DNA of 64,000 nucleotides from Tiliqua scincoides (taxonomy: Eukaryota > Chordata > Lepidosauria > Squamata > Scincidae), in NCBI RefSeq assembly GCF_035046505.1, contig NC_089822.1:268843024-268907023 (forward strand). The letters are read 5' to 3'. Of this stretch, positions 11,308 to 22,430 are shown in pieces (position 1 is the first letter of the stretch; every line of letters starts with the position of its first letter). Both the position numbers and the translations under genes were made by a program. The notes beneath the pieces are model-generated. The model did no database searches. It saw nothing but the letters and a program-made list of their open reading frames with translations, and was not told the origin of the DNA.

Positions 11308-11470
11308 CTCAGCCTGGGACCATCCTTTGTTCTCCCCCAACGGGCTGAGGACTGGGCACAGAAGCTGCTTGGGGGGGACAAAGGGTGGGGGCGGAGCAGG
11401 AAGTGGCTTCCCAGCTGATCCCCCCCCATTCCTCCGTCTAGGAATCCGGAGTCGCTCCTTTTAACCCTCG
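11308..11470 (-). other. Putative ZNF-1 first (non-coding) exon
   Basis: A GC-rich block between the shared GGGTTAA motif (11457-11471) and a plausible donor, GGCTGAG then GTGGGT at 11307. Its length of about 160 nt matches the equivalent blocks of ZNF-2, ZNF-3 and ZNF-4. Inferred only from position, motif and donor; there is no transcript evidence. Confidence 0.4.
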
Positions 11471-11471
11471 C
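11457..11471 (-). promoter_or_regulatory. Shared GGGTTAA promoter motif, ZNF-1
   Basis: On the minus strand the sequence reads GCGAGGGTTAAAAGGAGCGA. It aligns without gaps to the corresponding places of ZNF-4 (CCGAGGGTTAAAGCCAGCGA), ZNF-2 and ZNF-3. Each lies at the upstream edge of a GC-rich first exon. Confidence 0.5.
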
Positions 11472-11576
11472 AGTGCCAGTCAGCCAAGAGCAAAGACCAA
11501 GCATTTTTTTAAAAAATGGAACCCTTTATTGGCATGTATAACAAACAAATCTGCAAACTGTGTGCATTTGGAAAAG

Positions 11577-12186
11577 GTGTGGAAATGGAAAAGGTGCAAA
11601 AGAGAGCGACTAAGATGATTACGGGGCTGGGGCACCTTCCTTATGAGGAAAGGCTACGGCGTTTGGGCCTCTTCAGCCTAGAAAAGAGACGCCTGAGGGG
11701 GGACATGATTGAGACATACAAAATTATGCAGGGGATGGACAGAGTGGATAGGGAGATGCTCTTTACACTCTCACATAACACCAGAACCAGGGCACATCCA
11801 CTAAAATTGAGTGTTGGGCGGGTTACGACAGACAAAAGAACATATTTCTTTACTCAGCGTGTGGTCAGTCTGTGGAACTCCTTGCCACAGGATGTGGTGC
11901 TGGCGCCTAGCCTAGACGCCTTTAAAAGGGGATTGGACAAGTTTCTGGAGGAAAAATCCATTACGGGGTACAAGCCATGATGTGTATGTGCAACCTCCTG
12001 ATTTTAGAAATGGGCTATGTCAGAATGCCAGATGCAAGGGAGGGCACCAGGATGAGGTCTCTTGTTATCTGGTGTGCTCGCTGGGGCATTTGGTGGGCCG
12101 CTGTGAGATACAGGAAGCTGGACTAGATGGGCCTATGGCCTGATCCAGTGGGGCTGTTCTTATGTTCTTATGTTCTTATGTTCTTA
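11577..12186 (+). mobile_element. CR1 LINE 3' end
   Basis: The frame to about 11980 encodes the C-terminal CR1 reverse-transcriptase tail (VQKRATKMITGLGHLPYEER, then FSLEKRRLRGDMI, LWNSLPQDVV, FLEEKSITGYKP). It is followed by the CR1 3' untranslated region and a terminal TTCTTATG octamer repeat (about 12159-12186). 5'-truncated and nearly open in its remaining coding part, so fairly young. Confidence 0.85.
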
Positions 12187-12489
12187 TTTGATCAACCAGG
12201 AAGCAAATCAACTTCTCGATTGCGCAGCTCAGTGACTCAGAAAGTTGTCACAGTATCAGTTATTTCCACAGAGGAGTCAGTTAGGAGGTCAAGTATTCTT
12301 GCCACATCAGTAAATCCTCCTCTTGTTTGACCCCCTCGTCTGATACAATTTTCCTTGTTAGGTTCCCTGCAGAAGGAATATGTCAATTTGTAGCTGTTCC
12401 AATGTACGCCAGAGTATCTCTCTATCTAGGGAATCAAAGGCTGCTTTTAAACCTAGAAAGGCTGTATAAAACTTAAGTCTTGCCTGTCT

Positions 12490-13460
12490 AATTTGTTGGC
12501 AACCTTCAGTCTTGGAAGACTCTGGTATTGCACTCTGAATGGTGGTTCTGGAACAGCATCTAGTGTGGCTGAAAAGGTCGATTTGGGAGTGACAATCCCT
12601 TCCACACTGGGAGCAAGTGCAGTCTGTCCCTGGTCTGTCTCCCTGGCTATGAGCCTTCCTTCTTTGCCTCTTAGCCTCAGACTGTTGGCCAAGTGTCTCT
12701 TCAAACTGGGAAAGGCCATGCTGCACAGCCTGCCTCCAAGCGGGCCGCTCAGAGGCCAGGGTTTCCCACTTGTTGAGGTCCATCCCTAAGGCCTTCAGAT
12801 CCCTCTTGCAGATGTCCTTGTATCGCAGCTGTGGTCTACCCATAGGGCGCTTTCCCTGCACGAGTTCTCCATAGAGGAGATTATTATTATTAACAGTATT
12901 TATATACCGCTTTTCAACTAAAAGTTCACAAAGTGGTTTACAGCGAAAAATCAAATAACTAAATGGCTCCCTGTGTCAAAAGGGCTCACAATCTAAAAAG
13001 ATGCCAAGGAATACTTGAAGACAGCCACTAGAACAGACAGTGCTGGGGTGAGGTGGGCCTGTTACTCTCCCCCTGCTAAAAAAAGGAGCAACCACTTGGA
13101 AAAGTGCCTCTTACCCAATTAGCAGGGGTCCTCTGGGATCCGACCATTGCCCATTCTCACGACACAACCAAGCCATCGCAGGCGTCTCCGTTTCAGCAGT
13201 GCATAGATGCTGGGGATCCCAGCTTGTTCCAGGACTGTGTTGTTTGGAACTTTGTCCTGCCAGGTGATGCCGAGGATGCATCGGAGGCAGCGCATGTGGA
13301 AAGCGCTCAGTTTCCTCTCCTGTTGTGAGCGAAGAGTCCATGACTCACTGCAGTACAGAAGTGTACTCAGGACGCAAGCTCTGTAGACCTGGATCTTGGT
13401 ATGTTCCATCAGTTTCTTGTTGGACCAGAGTCTCTCTGTGAGTCTGATATGTTTCTCAAT
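12490..13460 (-). mobile_element. LINE copy (5S-SINE partner family), interrupted
   Basis: On the minus strand this reads STLLYCSESWTLRSQQERKL, RRLRWLGCVVRM, GELVQGKRPMGRPQLRYKDI, and a terminal C-x2-C-x-R-x-C motif, followed by the tail GACTGAAGGTTGCCAAC. The same order is seen in the longer copy at 42334-43415. A SINE has inserted at about 12881-13125. This is a non-LTR LINE reverse-transcriptase C-terminal part; I did not assign a clade. Confidence 0.75.
12881..13125 (-). mobile_element. L2-tailed SINE inserted in a LINE copy
   Basis: The minus strand has CTCTCCCCCTG, CACCCCAGCACTGTCTGTTC, TTTTTAGATTGTGAGCCC, and AAAGCGGTATATAAATACTG followed by a TAA repeat. The same element occurs at 22098-22345 and 57148-57390. 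The LINE flanks read AGGAGAT and CCTCTGGGATCC, which are continuous in the copy at 42700-42735, so this is an insertion. Confidence 0.65.
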
Positions 13461-13873
13461 TAACTATGAAAGGATGGTACAATTGTCCAGGGTGGATTTA
13501 CCCTGTTTATTTTACTATAGAGCAGTACAGGTTACCCAACTAATCTGTAACCAAAAAAGGGGAGGGGCCAACTTGATGACACTCACACCACTGAACAGGA
13601 GTGCTAGTCTTAGCTGTGATACATGGAAAAGGGAGCTGACTATGATAACCTCTTCTTGGTTCCCTGCTGTGACATCATAATACTTCTGAGCTCTCAGAAC
13701 ACTCAGACTCATTGGTCAGTTGTAAGTTAAGAAAATCCACTTTTTGTGACATAAGGCTATTGTGTTTCCTTTTCTGGTTATTTCGCTACAGCTTTTGATA
13801 GAACACAGAGATTTCAGTGTGGTTTGTTTAATTGTATCTGCTGTAAATCACGCATCGAATGGTGTATAATGTT

Positions 13874-14340
13874 GTTGGCATCCTACAGTCTCGGAAGACT
13901 CTGGTATCGCGCTCTGAATGGTGGTTCTGGAACAGAGTGTCCTCTCCAGTACACGAAACCTGGGTAACGTAGATATGGAGGATAGACTGTTTCCCATGCA
14001 GCAAATCCCCCCTCTCCACGTCGCTGAAATGGTCCAATGGAAAGGCAGAAGCCAATACGGTTGGCTCCAGCGACGTCACGGGAGTTGCCAGAACGTGACT
14101 GTGTTCAGCCATGAACTGCCTCAGGGACTCTGGCTCCGGATTTTGCCTCGAGGTTGACTCCTGAAGCCTTTTCCATAACTGGATGTAGCCACAAGGCAGT
14201 GGAGGTTTGGGATCAGAGTTTTCCTTCTCTCAGATGAGCTGCCTTCCCAGGCTGACGAGTCCCATCTACCCAGTGGCTGTTTATTCGCCTCGTAGGACAA
14301 GTACAACCAAGCTGAGGGCCTGTTCTTATCCCCAGCCCTC
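13874..14340 (-). mobile_element. LINE 3' untranslated region, variant family
   Basis: The last about 60 bp (plus strand GGCATCCTACAGTCTCGGAA, then GACTCTGGTATCGCGCTCTG) match the 3' end of the LINE at 42334-43415. The sequence inward (GAGTGTCCTCTCCAGTACAC and beyond) is different. It looks like a related LINE or long non-autonomous derivative sharing only the 3' tail. Confidence 0.45.
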
Positions 14341-14762
14341 AGAGGATGGCATACAAACAGCAACAACAATAACAACAATAATAATCTAATGACCCTGATT
14401 TTGGTCACTAGTGGTGTCCTCCCCCAGCTTTCTTTTGCAAACAATATAAACCACAAGACAAAAAACCCCAGAGAAAAGCCCAACCATCACTCACTAGATA
14501 GCTGAGCAGTGACTTTCTGGGGGGGGGGGGGTGTCATAGCACAGCACACACTGTGCAAGAAGCCCCCCCCCTTCGGAGGCAGTCCAAGCAGTTGGTGCAA
14601 AACGGAGGTATTCTCTGGTCACCTGCAGTGTGGCTGCTGCAGACCAGTAGCGTAGCTGGGGGGGTTTACAGCACTAGTTCCAGGGATCAGTGCTGGATAA
14701 AGACAAAAGCTTGTTCCCTGTTCCGGAGTATTTATCGTCAGGCTTTACTAATCACCTAGCTG

Positions 14763-14969
14763 CGGTGGCGTAGCTGGAGGAGGGAGGAGCACCCAGTCTG
14801 GCAGGGAGTGGGTACGCGGCCCCTCCCTTCGTGACCATTCCTGGCGGGAGGAGCAAAAGGAGTTTTGCTCCCCCCACCAGGAATGGCTCCGAAGGAAGGG
14901 GCAGCTTGCCCTCCCCGTTGAGCCTCCCTGCCAGACTGCCTGCTCTGCCCCCCTCCAGCTACGCCACTG
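14763..14969. mobile_element. Foldback hAT-like MITE, GTGGCGTAGC family, copy 1
   Basis: Inverted ends read CGGTGGCGTAGCTGGAGG and CCTCCAGCTACGCCACTG. The interior is a long imperfect palindrome (GCCCCTCCCTTCGTGACCAT facing ATGGCTCCGAAGGAAGGGGC). The 8-bp flanks CCTAGCTG (14755-14762) and CCTAACTG (14970-14977) match at 7 of 8 positions, as expected for hAT target-site duplication. Confidence 0.75.
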
Positions 14970-14999
14970 CCTAACTGCTGATCCAAACCCAGCCCCAAA

Positions 15000-17900
15000 G
15001 AGTTCATTACAGCTATTCCATCACCTTGTGGTTCAGCTCCTTTTTTCTTCAAGGCTCCTGTTATTTGACCCTGCCCTTTAGTGAATCTCAAAATGCTAGT
15101 GTTGCTGCCACACATGGCCAAGACTAAGAGTGTCCTCTCTTCCATTCATGTCCTGGAAGAGCTCCAGAATCTCAATGGCATCTCTCTAGGTCCACGTCCA
15201 ATACTGCTGTTCTCTTACTAGTACCTGCGTCTGGTTGAAGCTGATCCGAAGTCTGGTACTAATAGTGCGTTCAGCTACTACTGACCTGTCAGCTGCCTCA
15301 GTCTGCAATATCTTTGGCATTCTTTTATTCTGATATTATTCAGCCCAAATTAACTAGCTGATTGGATCAGCAGCTAGAAGATTAGCTAGAAGCCTGACTA
15401 TATATTCTCTTATTCTTGGACTGGCGTTTAGATGGAAGTAGCTCTGCTAAAGGCATACTGCGGTTTGGTCTAGGCTTAGGGTTCTTTGCCTTAGGTTTTC
15501 GTTTCACGCAGTAGAGCGCGATATTCTTGCTCCTAGCAGGTTTCAGGATTTTTAGGTGCCAACTTAGTTGTATTTTTCTTTATTCCTTTGATAATGCTCT
15601 GAGTTTAGGTGAAATGTTGGGTTATTATCTAGACTGGTGAACGTGGCCTTGGAACGTGGAAAAGGAATTCCTCATCTGGGAGTTTTTGTTTGTTTTTGGG
15701 TTGCAGAGGCGGTGGACCTGAGACAGCATCGGGGCGGTTCCTGGTCCTGCATTGATGTAACCAAGTAAGACGAGCCCAGAATCTGCTCCAGTCCAAGGTG
15801 GCTTCCTGTGTTTCATGCTGTGTTGCGTTTATGGGCGGTTGCTGGTTTCAATTCCTTTGTCGTTCAGAGGACTTTCGGTAAAATTCACAGCGGGGGAAGG
15901 GGGTCCGCAGAACAGCCAAGGATGCAGGTTGCCTGCCTCAAGGTCAAACTGGGGACCTTTGAGAGGAGACCAGACATCAGACCCATTTGGTATGTCAAGG
16001 CTCACCTGGGGCAGGGGCACACTGACCCACTGCTTGCTACACCCACTTTGCATGGTGACTATACGTGCATCCCAACACTGGAACAATGCACAAAGGCTTG
16101 TCTACAGGAGACCACCAATGAACAGAAATCAGTCAGGAGCTGCAGCTCGTTAGCATGAAGGGTATTAGAAAGTCAAGATAAATTCTACAAATCTGCTCAA
16201 TTAGAAGAATTTACGCCATCAGAAGGGTCTTCAAAGTAGGTTTGAATCCACATTCAGTCAAAACTCATCTAGCCATAACCCACCACTGGCAGGAGGGATT
16301 TGTAAATGCTGCACTGGGGCTCACCTGGTTTTAGAACAGTGTGTGGGGCCTCCTCCAGCCCCTAGGTCTTCACCATGCACCAAAGGCATTGCTGGCGCAC
16401 CCCATGGCCACATGAGCTCCAAAGCAATTGCCTCCAGGGACAGAGTCGGTTCTTCCTCCCACCCTGTTATTTGCAGGGACAAGTGCTTGTGCCGTACAGC
16501 TCAGAGTAGGTTACAACATGCGAAAGTGTCAAGAATCAGTTTGCTAATGGAGCTTTACGTTCCTATAATGCTATGCAACCACAGTTGTGCTGTGCATAGA
16601 TGATAACATCCAGTGCCTCTGCACCTCCTGCAGCCCACAAGGCATTCATCTGGCAGTCTCTGTCCCCTCAGGTGGTTCAGAAATAGAGGGAGAGGTGTAT
16701 ACCCAGACTTTGCCATGTGGGCAGTGGCAGAGGCATCCTGACTCTGGAATGCACTGATTAAATCAGTGACTGGCACAAAAGACCTCAAGGCCTTTGGGAA
16801 GGGTTAGCAGGACCCAAAACAATGGAGATGTTGATGGACTCAATGCTCCATTTGAGGAGTCAGAGCCCCACTAAGCACTGAGAGATAAGCTCCATCCTAA
16901 AATTTGGAGAAGCAGATTATTCTGTTTTCTTCCTAGGTATTTGCCCAAGCTGATACACAGAAGACAGTGTGGCTGGTGATGAAATTGGCATGAAAGGCAA
17001 TGTAGCTGGCTTGACAAGAAGGCGTCACACATCAAAGAGCAAACAGATGTTTTCCAGGTACAGCCAAAAGGGTCACAGGGATTGAGGAGGGGGAGAGTCG
17101 GGGAGACCAGGTGTAAAATGTCATCCATCTTTGGACAAGAATGGCCTGCTGCAAGAAAGACCAAAAGTCACCTAGGAAATTACAGGCATATGCATATGTG
17201 TAACAGGAAAAGGCAGACAAATTACAGGGGAAATCAGATAGACAAGGCAAGAAAAAAAAGAGAGAAAACAAGATTTTATAATCTACTTCCCTTTCCCAAG
17301 TAATCCTTTGGTATAAAAACATTTAAAAGCACACTTTTCCCCCCAGGGACAAAAGTCTGTAGCAACTCTTTACGGATCAGTCATATTAATGAGGCAGTGG
17401 GCCTCATCCTGTTTGTGGAGACAATGTGCAGCGTGGAATTCTGGAGAGGAGGAAGGAGAATCAGCACAGGGGCATTTGCTAGGACCTGGTCACAAATGGC
17501 TCAAAGCGGCCAGGCTGAGAAGATTTCTCTCCTCTGATCTCCTCTTCAGTGTGATGGTGTGGATGGAAGAGTCCACGAGCTAGAATCTCTCTGAGGCAGA
17601 GGTGGCCAGCCTTTGAACTCGAGGGCTCCTGGGCCTTTAACAATTGTGGAGAAGTGGACATTTCAGCAGGCGCCTCTTGTTTCATGGCTGGACAGATGAA
17701 AGGGAACAGTGTCCATGTGGTGGCTAACCTCACATAGCAATACTAATGATTAAGGCTGCAACATTTAGTCAAGCCACTTCATCAACTGATTGAAAACCTT
17801 TCTAAGAAAGCACACAAATTAACTGGGCATCAGTTTTAAACAGAAAATCTAGTAAATTCTTTTTATATTCATACAAGTGTTTCCAAAAACTACATCCAGC

Positions 17901-18750
17901 TTAATGACAACTGAGAAGAGGGATTCTTCTGCTTCAACAAGCAGGCACATCAAGCCAAGAGAATCCTTTTTCTTTCAGGACTATTGCTTAACCATTCAAT
18001 ACGATTATGGTCCCATCCTGTCTGTGTTGGGATTCTCTCTGACATTCTTCAAAGAGCTGCTGCTGGTGCAAGACCCAGAAGACAGGACACCATTGACAGC
18101 GCCCTGCAGGTTAGTCATCGGTAGATCTCTCCTGGCGGTGGAGATGGATCAGGTTGAGCCTGGGGTGGGTCAGGGGTGGATCTGGGCATGCGCCAGATCC
18201 AGAACCCCTGTGCCAGCTGAGATACCTCCACAGATGGCTCCTGAAGGCTGTGAGGCATGGCTTTGAGGAATCCCACAGAGGAACATGGAGCGGCAGAGGA
18301 GGCAAGGGACGCTGCCCTTTATGTACGTCTCCTGGCCAGCTTGGACCCTAGCCAGTCTGCAGCAGAAACTGCCTCAGCACCCCTGCGCCATGCAGTACAG
18401 GACAGATTGAGCCATGAGTTGACTCAGGGGTTCAAATGAGTCAGGCCCTGACCTCTAATAATTCCCAGACAAGTTTAATGGCAGCTCCCAGAATCAAGAA
18501 GGGGGAGCAGCGATCAGCCTGCCAAGTGGGAAGTGAAGAGGGAAGCACACAGAGTGCAGTGGTGAACACAAATGCTTCCTGCTTTCCACTGCCAGCAAAG
18601 GCGCCATTTGATGGGGTTCCCCCTCCTCCCCTTATAGCCATGTTAACAGCGCACCAGTTTAAAAAAATGCAAAGACCAAGTCAGGGCATTTCACTGGCCT
18701 CTCCTCACCTCCACCAGCTGCTATCATGCTGAGAACCGAGAAGGGGCACT
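15000..18750. other. Gap between ZNF-1 and ZNF-2, nothing recognised
   Basis: No gene, RNA or repeat could be recognised in this 3.7-kb stretch. Small open frames show no family similarity. Confidence 0.4.
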
Positions 18751-18754
18751 CAAC

Positions 18755-18987
18755 CTGGTTGGCAACCTTCAGTCTCGAAAGACTATGGAATAAGCCTACA
18801 GCACCCGGTATTCCCAGGCGGTCTCCCATCCGAGTACTAACCAGGCCTGACCCTGCTTAGCTTCCGAGATCATGGTATAAGCCTACAGCACCCGGTATTC
18901 CCAGGTGGTCTCCCATCCAAGTACTAACCAGGCCTGACCCTGCTTAGCTTCCGAGATCAGACGAGATCAGGCATGTGCAGGGTAAGG
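18755..18987 (-). mobile_element. 5S rRNA-derived SINE, dimeric copy
   Basis: Read on the minus strand there is a full 5S unit (from CCCTGCACATGCCTGATCTC to GGTGCTGTAGGCTTATACCA). It is followed directly by a second 5S unit that starts inside the gene (GATCTCGGAAGCTAAGCAGG) and again ends GGTGCTGTAGGCTTAT. Then comes the shared LINE tail (CCATAGTCTTTCGAGACTGA and AGGTTGCCAACC). Both units keep the box A and box C regions. Confidence 0.8.
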
Positions 18988-19278
18988 ATAAACAAACTAT
19001 CTTTGATTCCAAAGTCGCACTGCTTGGTGCTGGCGTACAGGAAGCCAGTCCCCTGTTGCACCTGCTACACAACACAAAAAGTGTGGCTGTTCACCACTGG
19101 CCTTCTTCCCTGCTGGGAACACATCACACACTTGCTGCAGCGCAACAAAGTCAGGCACAAGAGTGCTATTGATCACTGGTAACCACAAGTCTGAAGCACC
19201 CATTGCAGGAAGCACCCGTGGGTGCAGTCGTCACCTGTAGCTACGTTGACAGTCAAAGCAACGTGCGGAGATGTGAGC

Positions 19279-20357
19279 TTATGGTCCTTCACTGGGCTGC
19301 TCTTCCTCCTCCTCCTCCTCTTCCAACCTAAGCAGTTTTAGAGCTTCCCGCGTGTGGATCTTCTGGTGCCTGACAAGGACGGCCCGGTGAGAAAAGCTCT
19401 TCCCGCAGGTGGTGCACTGGTGTGGCCTCTCCCCGGTGTGGACCTTCTGGTGCCTGATGAGGACGGCCCGGTCACAGAAGCACTTCCCACAGGTGGCGCA
19501 TTTGAAGGGCTTCTCTCCCGTGTGGATTCTCTGGTGCACCATCAGGATCTGTCTCTGGCTGAAGTTCTTCCCACACTCCGAGCAGCTGTACGGCCTCTCC
19601 CCGGTGTGGACTCGGTGGTGCTTGACGAGCTGGGAGGACGTGTTGAAGGATTTCTCGCAGTCCGGGCACTTGAAGGGCTTCTCCCCCGTGTGGGAGCCCT
19701 CGTGGATCATCAGGCTTGAGCTGCGACTAAAGCTCTCTCCGCACTGGGAGCATTTGTAGGGCTTCTCTCTGGTGTGGACCTTCTGGTGGTTCAGGAGCTG
19801 AGTCTTCCGGCTGAAGCTCTTATCACACTCAGAGCAGCTGAACGGTTTTTCGCCTATGTGGATTCTGTAGTGTCTGGTAAGGTCTGAGCTCACAGTGAAG
19901 CTTTTTCCACACTGTGAGCATGTATAGGGCCTCTCTCCCGTGTGAGTTCTTTCATGCGCTACCAGGGTGGATTTCAAGCTGAAGCACTTCCCACAATCTT
20001 TGCACATGAAGGGTTTCTCCCCTGTGTGGGTTCTCTGATGCGCAACAAGCACTGTCGTCCGGCTAAAGCTTCTCCCGCACACGGTGCACACCTTTTCTCC
20101 TCTGCTTCTGCGTCTTCTCTTGACAATGATGGTTTGACTTAAGTCTCCGCTCTCTCCTACGTAGGAGAACACATCCACTCTCTGCTCCAGGTGGTTCTTC
20201 CTTCCCTTCTCTAAAGGAACATCATCGTGACTTGCAGACGCCTCTTCATCCTCTTGATGCCAGGAGAGTCTTCCCCAAGGGGTCCCATGGAGCTCCACGG
20301 GCCCCGGCTTCTCTAGCTGGAGGTTCTCCACTTTGCTCTCTGCTATCCACCTGTCAC
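19279..20357 (-). CDS. ZNF-2 terminal exon: 9-finger C2H2 zinc-finger protein
   Basis: Terminal exon of a SCAN zinc-finger gene, a predicted nuclear DNA-binding regulator. The acceptor is GTTTCCTGCAG (20358 upward) and the exon is entered in phase 1, encoding DRWIAESKVENLQLEKPGPV. An acidic spacer, a basic KRRRRSRGEK stretch (a likely nuclear localisation signal) and nine fingers follow, from CTVCGRSFSRTTVLVAHQRT to CTTCGKSFSHRAVLVRHQKI. The C-terminus is short and acidic: LLRLEEEEEEEEQPSEGP, with eight Glu in a row from a GAG/GAA repeat. The fingers correspond one to one with those of ZNF-3 at 29967, so the two genes are tandem duplicates. An apparent start at 20370 would be a non-ATG codon inside the intron and was not used. 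Confidence 0.9.
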
Positions 20358-20623
20358 CTGCAGGAAACAAACAATGGTCTTTATTTTTTATATTCTAAAC
20401 TACCCTTTCTACCCTAAATCCCCAGAACAACTACAGGATGAAAATCTTAAGATGACTACAACGATGACAAAACATAGAGCCAGTCAATTTCGTGGGAGCA
20501 AGTGGGAAGGACTCCGTATACGCAGCCAAACTATAGGGTTGTTGGAGGTACAGGAATGTGGCTACTTGTGTAAGTATCAAACACAGAAATGAGAAGGAAG
20601 CTCACACCCAAATGTCTTAAGAA
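20358..20623 (-). other. ZNF-2 intron before the finger exon, unannotated part
   Basis: Ordinary intron sequence. No repeat was recognised before the MITE pair at 20624-21101. Confidence 0.4.
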
Positions 20624-20928
20624 CAGCTATTTTTAACTGGTGCACTGTGAAAGGTCTGCAGGTGTGCTGGAGGAGTTTGGAGCCCAGCAGTTGAAAATTG
20701 CTGAAAAACTCATCTGAGTTCTGCAACTCTGTTTCTAGGGCAACCTTCTGTAGTAATGAATTGTCTGTCCCTCTTCCTCTTAGGCTAGGCTGTCTGCCGT
20801 TATGACAGACAGTTGCCCTAGAAACAGAGCCACGGAACCCAGAAGACTCTTCTGGAAGTGTCATCACAAGAGACGAAGACCATAGAGAAGTTCGCGTGCC
20901 ACAGGATGAAAAACACTGAAAATTGCTG
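20624..20928. mobile_element. Foldback MITE, TAGGGCAAC family, copy 1
   Basis: The ends read CAGCTATTTTTAA and TGAAAATTGCTG. The internal arms TTTCTAGGGCAACCTTCTG (about 20733) and AGACAGTTGCCCTAGAAAC (about 20805) are inverted. TCATCACAAGAGACGAAGAC and CCATAGAGAAG are family-specific. Related copies lie at about 24145, 28525, 45169, 58117 and 60909. Confidence 0.65.
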
Positions 20929-20933
20929 ACTGA

Positions 20934-21101
20934 GGGCCCAATCCGATCCAATTTTCCAGCGCCGGTGCAGCCATGATAACCTCATCCTGTGGTGAGGAGG
21001 CAGTCACAGAGGCCTCCTCAAGGTATGGAAACGTTTCTTCCCTTACCTCGGGGCTGCACTGTGGCTGCACCGGTGCTGGAAAGTTGGCTAGGATTGGGCC
21101 C
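20934..21101. mobile_element. Foldback MITE, GGGC-CAATCC family, best copy
   Basis: Near-perfect inverted ends, GGGCCCAATCC and GGATTGGGCCC. Inner arms (CCAGCGCCGGTGCAGCC facing GGCTGCACCGGTGCTGG) make it a long palindrome. It lies in the ZNF-2 intron, only about 30 bp from the downstream end of the middle exon. Confidence 0.75.
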
Positions 21102-21133
21102 TGCGTTAGTAAAAGACCATGAACAACACTCAC

Positions 21134-21287
21134 ATGGGGAATCCTTGCACTGCTCCTTGTGCTGTGAACTGGCATCACTGCCTCTGTCTGGCTGGGACTG
21201 TGTGCAGAGCTGGTTTTCTCCAGGGACAGGGAGAGGCTGTTCAGCTGTGGGAAAAGTCAAGGCCACCTCCTGGATTAGCGATGGATC
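21134..21287 (-). CDS. ZNF-2 middle exon (possible divergent KRAB-like)
   Basis: Minus-strand exon after the acceptor CTTGTCGTTCCAG (21288 upward), entered in phase 0, encoding DPSLIQEVALTFPTAEQPLP, then VPGENQLCTQSQPDRGSD. It aligns with the ZNF-3 middle exon (PALIQEVALGFQVVEQPPSD). In ZNF-3 the donor is GTAAGG; the homologous ZNF-2 site is GCAAGG (21148). A strong GTGAGT lies 15 bp further on (21133), so the exon may end at 21149 with a GC donor or at 21134 with the GT donor. Both leave the same phase 1. Its position between SCAN and fingers, its 0-to-1 phases and the EVA-x-F-x3-E pattern suggest descent from a KRAB-A exon, but the KAP1-contact residues are absent. Confidence 0.6.
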
Positions 21288-21581
21288 CTGGAACGACAAG
21301 CAAAAATCCCCTTCAGGAAGGGGGAACGGTGCAGGAAGGAGGGAGGAGAGCACTAGATTCTGCCCTCTCCACTGGGAGTACCCATCTACCCTGATAGTAA
21401 CCATACACGAATAGAGGATCTGGCTTGGTTTCCTCTCCCACTTAGTGTGTTTCCCAACCCAGCCAGCACCTCCACTGAATAGGAATTGTCACAGTCAGCT
21501 CCTTGTCACAGTCAGAGAAGCCAAGGAAGTTCATGACGCGTAACAAGGCAATTGACTGAACTGAACCACTTTGGTCTAGAG

Positions 21582-22043
21582 CAGGGGTGCCCAAACCCCG
21601 GCCCGGGGGCCACTTGCGGCCCTTGAGGCCTCTCAATGCCTCCCCTCAGGGAGTCCACAGTCTCCAATGAGCCTCTGGCCCTCTGGAGATTTGTTGAAGC
21701 CCGCACTGGCCCAATGCAACTTCTCTCAGAGTGAGGGCGACTTTTTGACCTCTCGTGTGAGCTGTGGGATGAGGGCTCCCTCCACTGCTTGCTCTTTCAC
21801 ATCTGTGATGCAGCAGCGGCAGCAAAGGAAAAGCCAGCCTTGCTTTGTGCAAGGCCTTTTATAGGCATTGAGCTATTGCAAGACCTTCATTCATTCATAT
21901 AAGTTCATCTTTAATATATTCATTTATGCAAACTTATGTAAATTTATTCAAATGTTAAATGTAAATTCTTCCCCCCCCCCGGCCCCTGACACAGTGTCAG
22001 AGAGCTGATGTGGCCCTCCTGCCAAAAACTTTGGACACCCCTG
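21582..22043. mobile_element. hAT-like element I, CAGGGGTGCCCAAA family
   Basis: The ends read CAGGGGTGCCCAAA and CTTTGGACACCCCTG. The internal text GGGGGCCACTTGCGGCCC and GATGTGGCCCTCCTGCC is typical of this kind of element. The 8-bp flanks GTCTAGAG (21574-21581) and GTCTACAG (22044-22051) differ at one base. No transposase remains. Confidence 0.75.
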
Positions 22044-22097
22044 GTCTACAGCAGCCATTTTCAACCTTTTCCAGCTCACGGCACACTGACAAGGCAA

Positions 22098-22345
22098 CAA
22101 CAACAACAACAACAGTATTTATATACCGCTTTTCAACAAAAAGTTCACAAAGCGGTTTACAGAGAAAATCAAATATTTAATGGCTCCCTGTCCCAAAAGG
22201 GCTCACAATCTAAAAAGATGCAACACCAGCAGGCAGCCACTAGAAAAGACAGTGCTGGGGTGAGGAGGGCCAGTTACTCTCCCCCTGCTAAATAAAAGAG
22301 GAGCACCCACTAGCAAAAGTGCCTCTTAACCAGTTAGCAGGGGTT
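22098..22345 (-). mobile_element. L2-tailed SINE nested in a hAT element
   Basis: Same element as at 12881-13125 and 57148-57390 (GTATTTATATACCGCTTTTC on the plus strand, ending in the GCACCCACTAGCAAAAGTGC block). It has a CAA repeat at its tail (22097-22112). Confidence 0.65.
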
Positions 22346-22430
22346 AAGGCACTAAAGTTGTCAAGGCACACTACTAGTTTTTAATTACATTATGTTACAA
22401 TTAATTTAATTAATATAACTAAGGGTACAA

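Noticed and set aside
17479-17733. 84-codon minus-strand frame with MKQEAPAEM, suspected as a ZNF spacer exon
   Set aside because: No splice sites in matching phases and no resemblance to the spacer or SCAN exons of the cluster.
18755-18987. Functional 5S rRNA gene
   Set aside because: The 5S parts are truncated or dimeric and lack the T-run terminator. They continue into a LINE-type tail, so they are SINEs.
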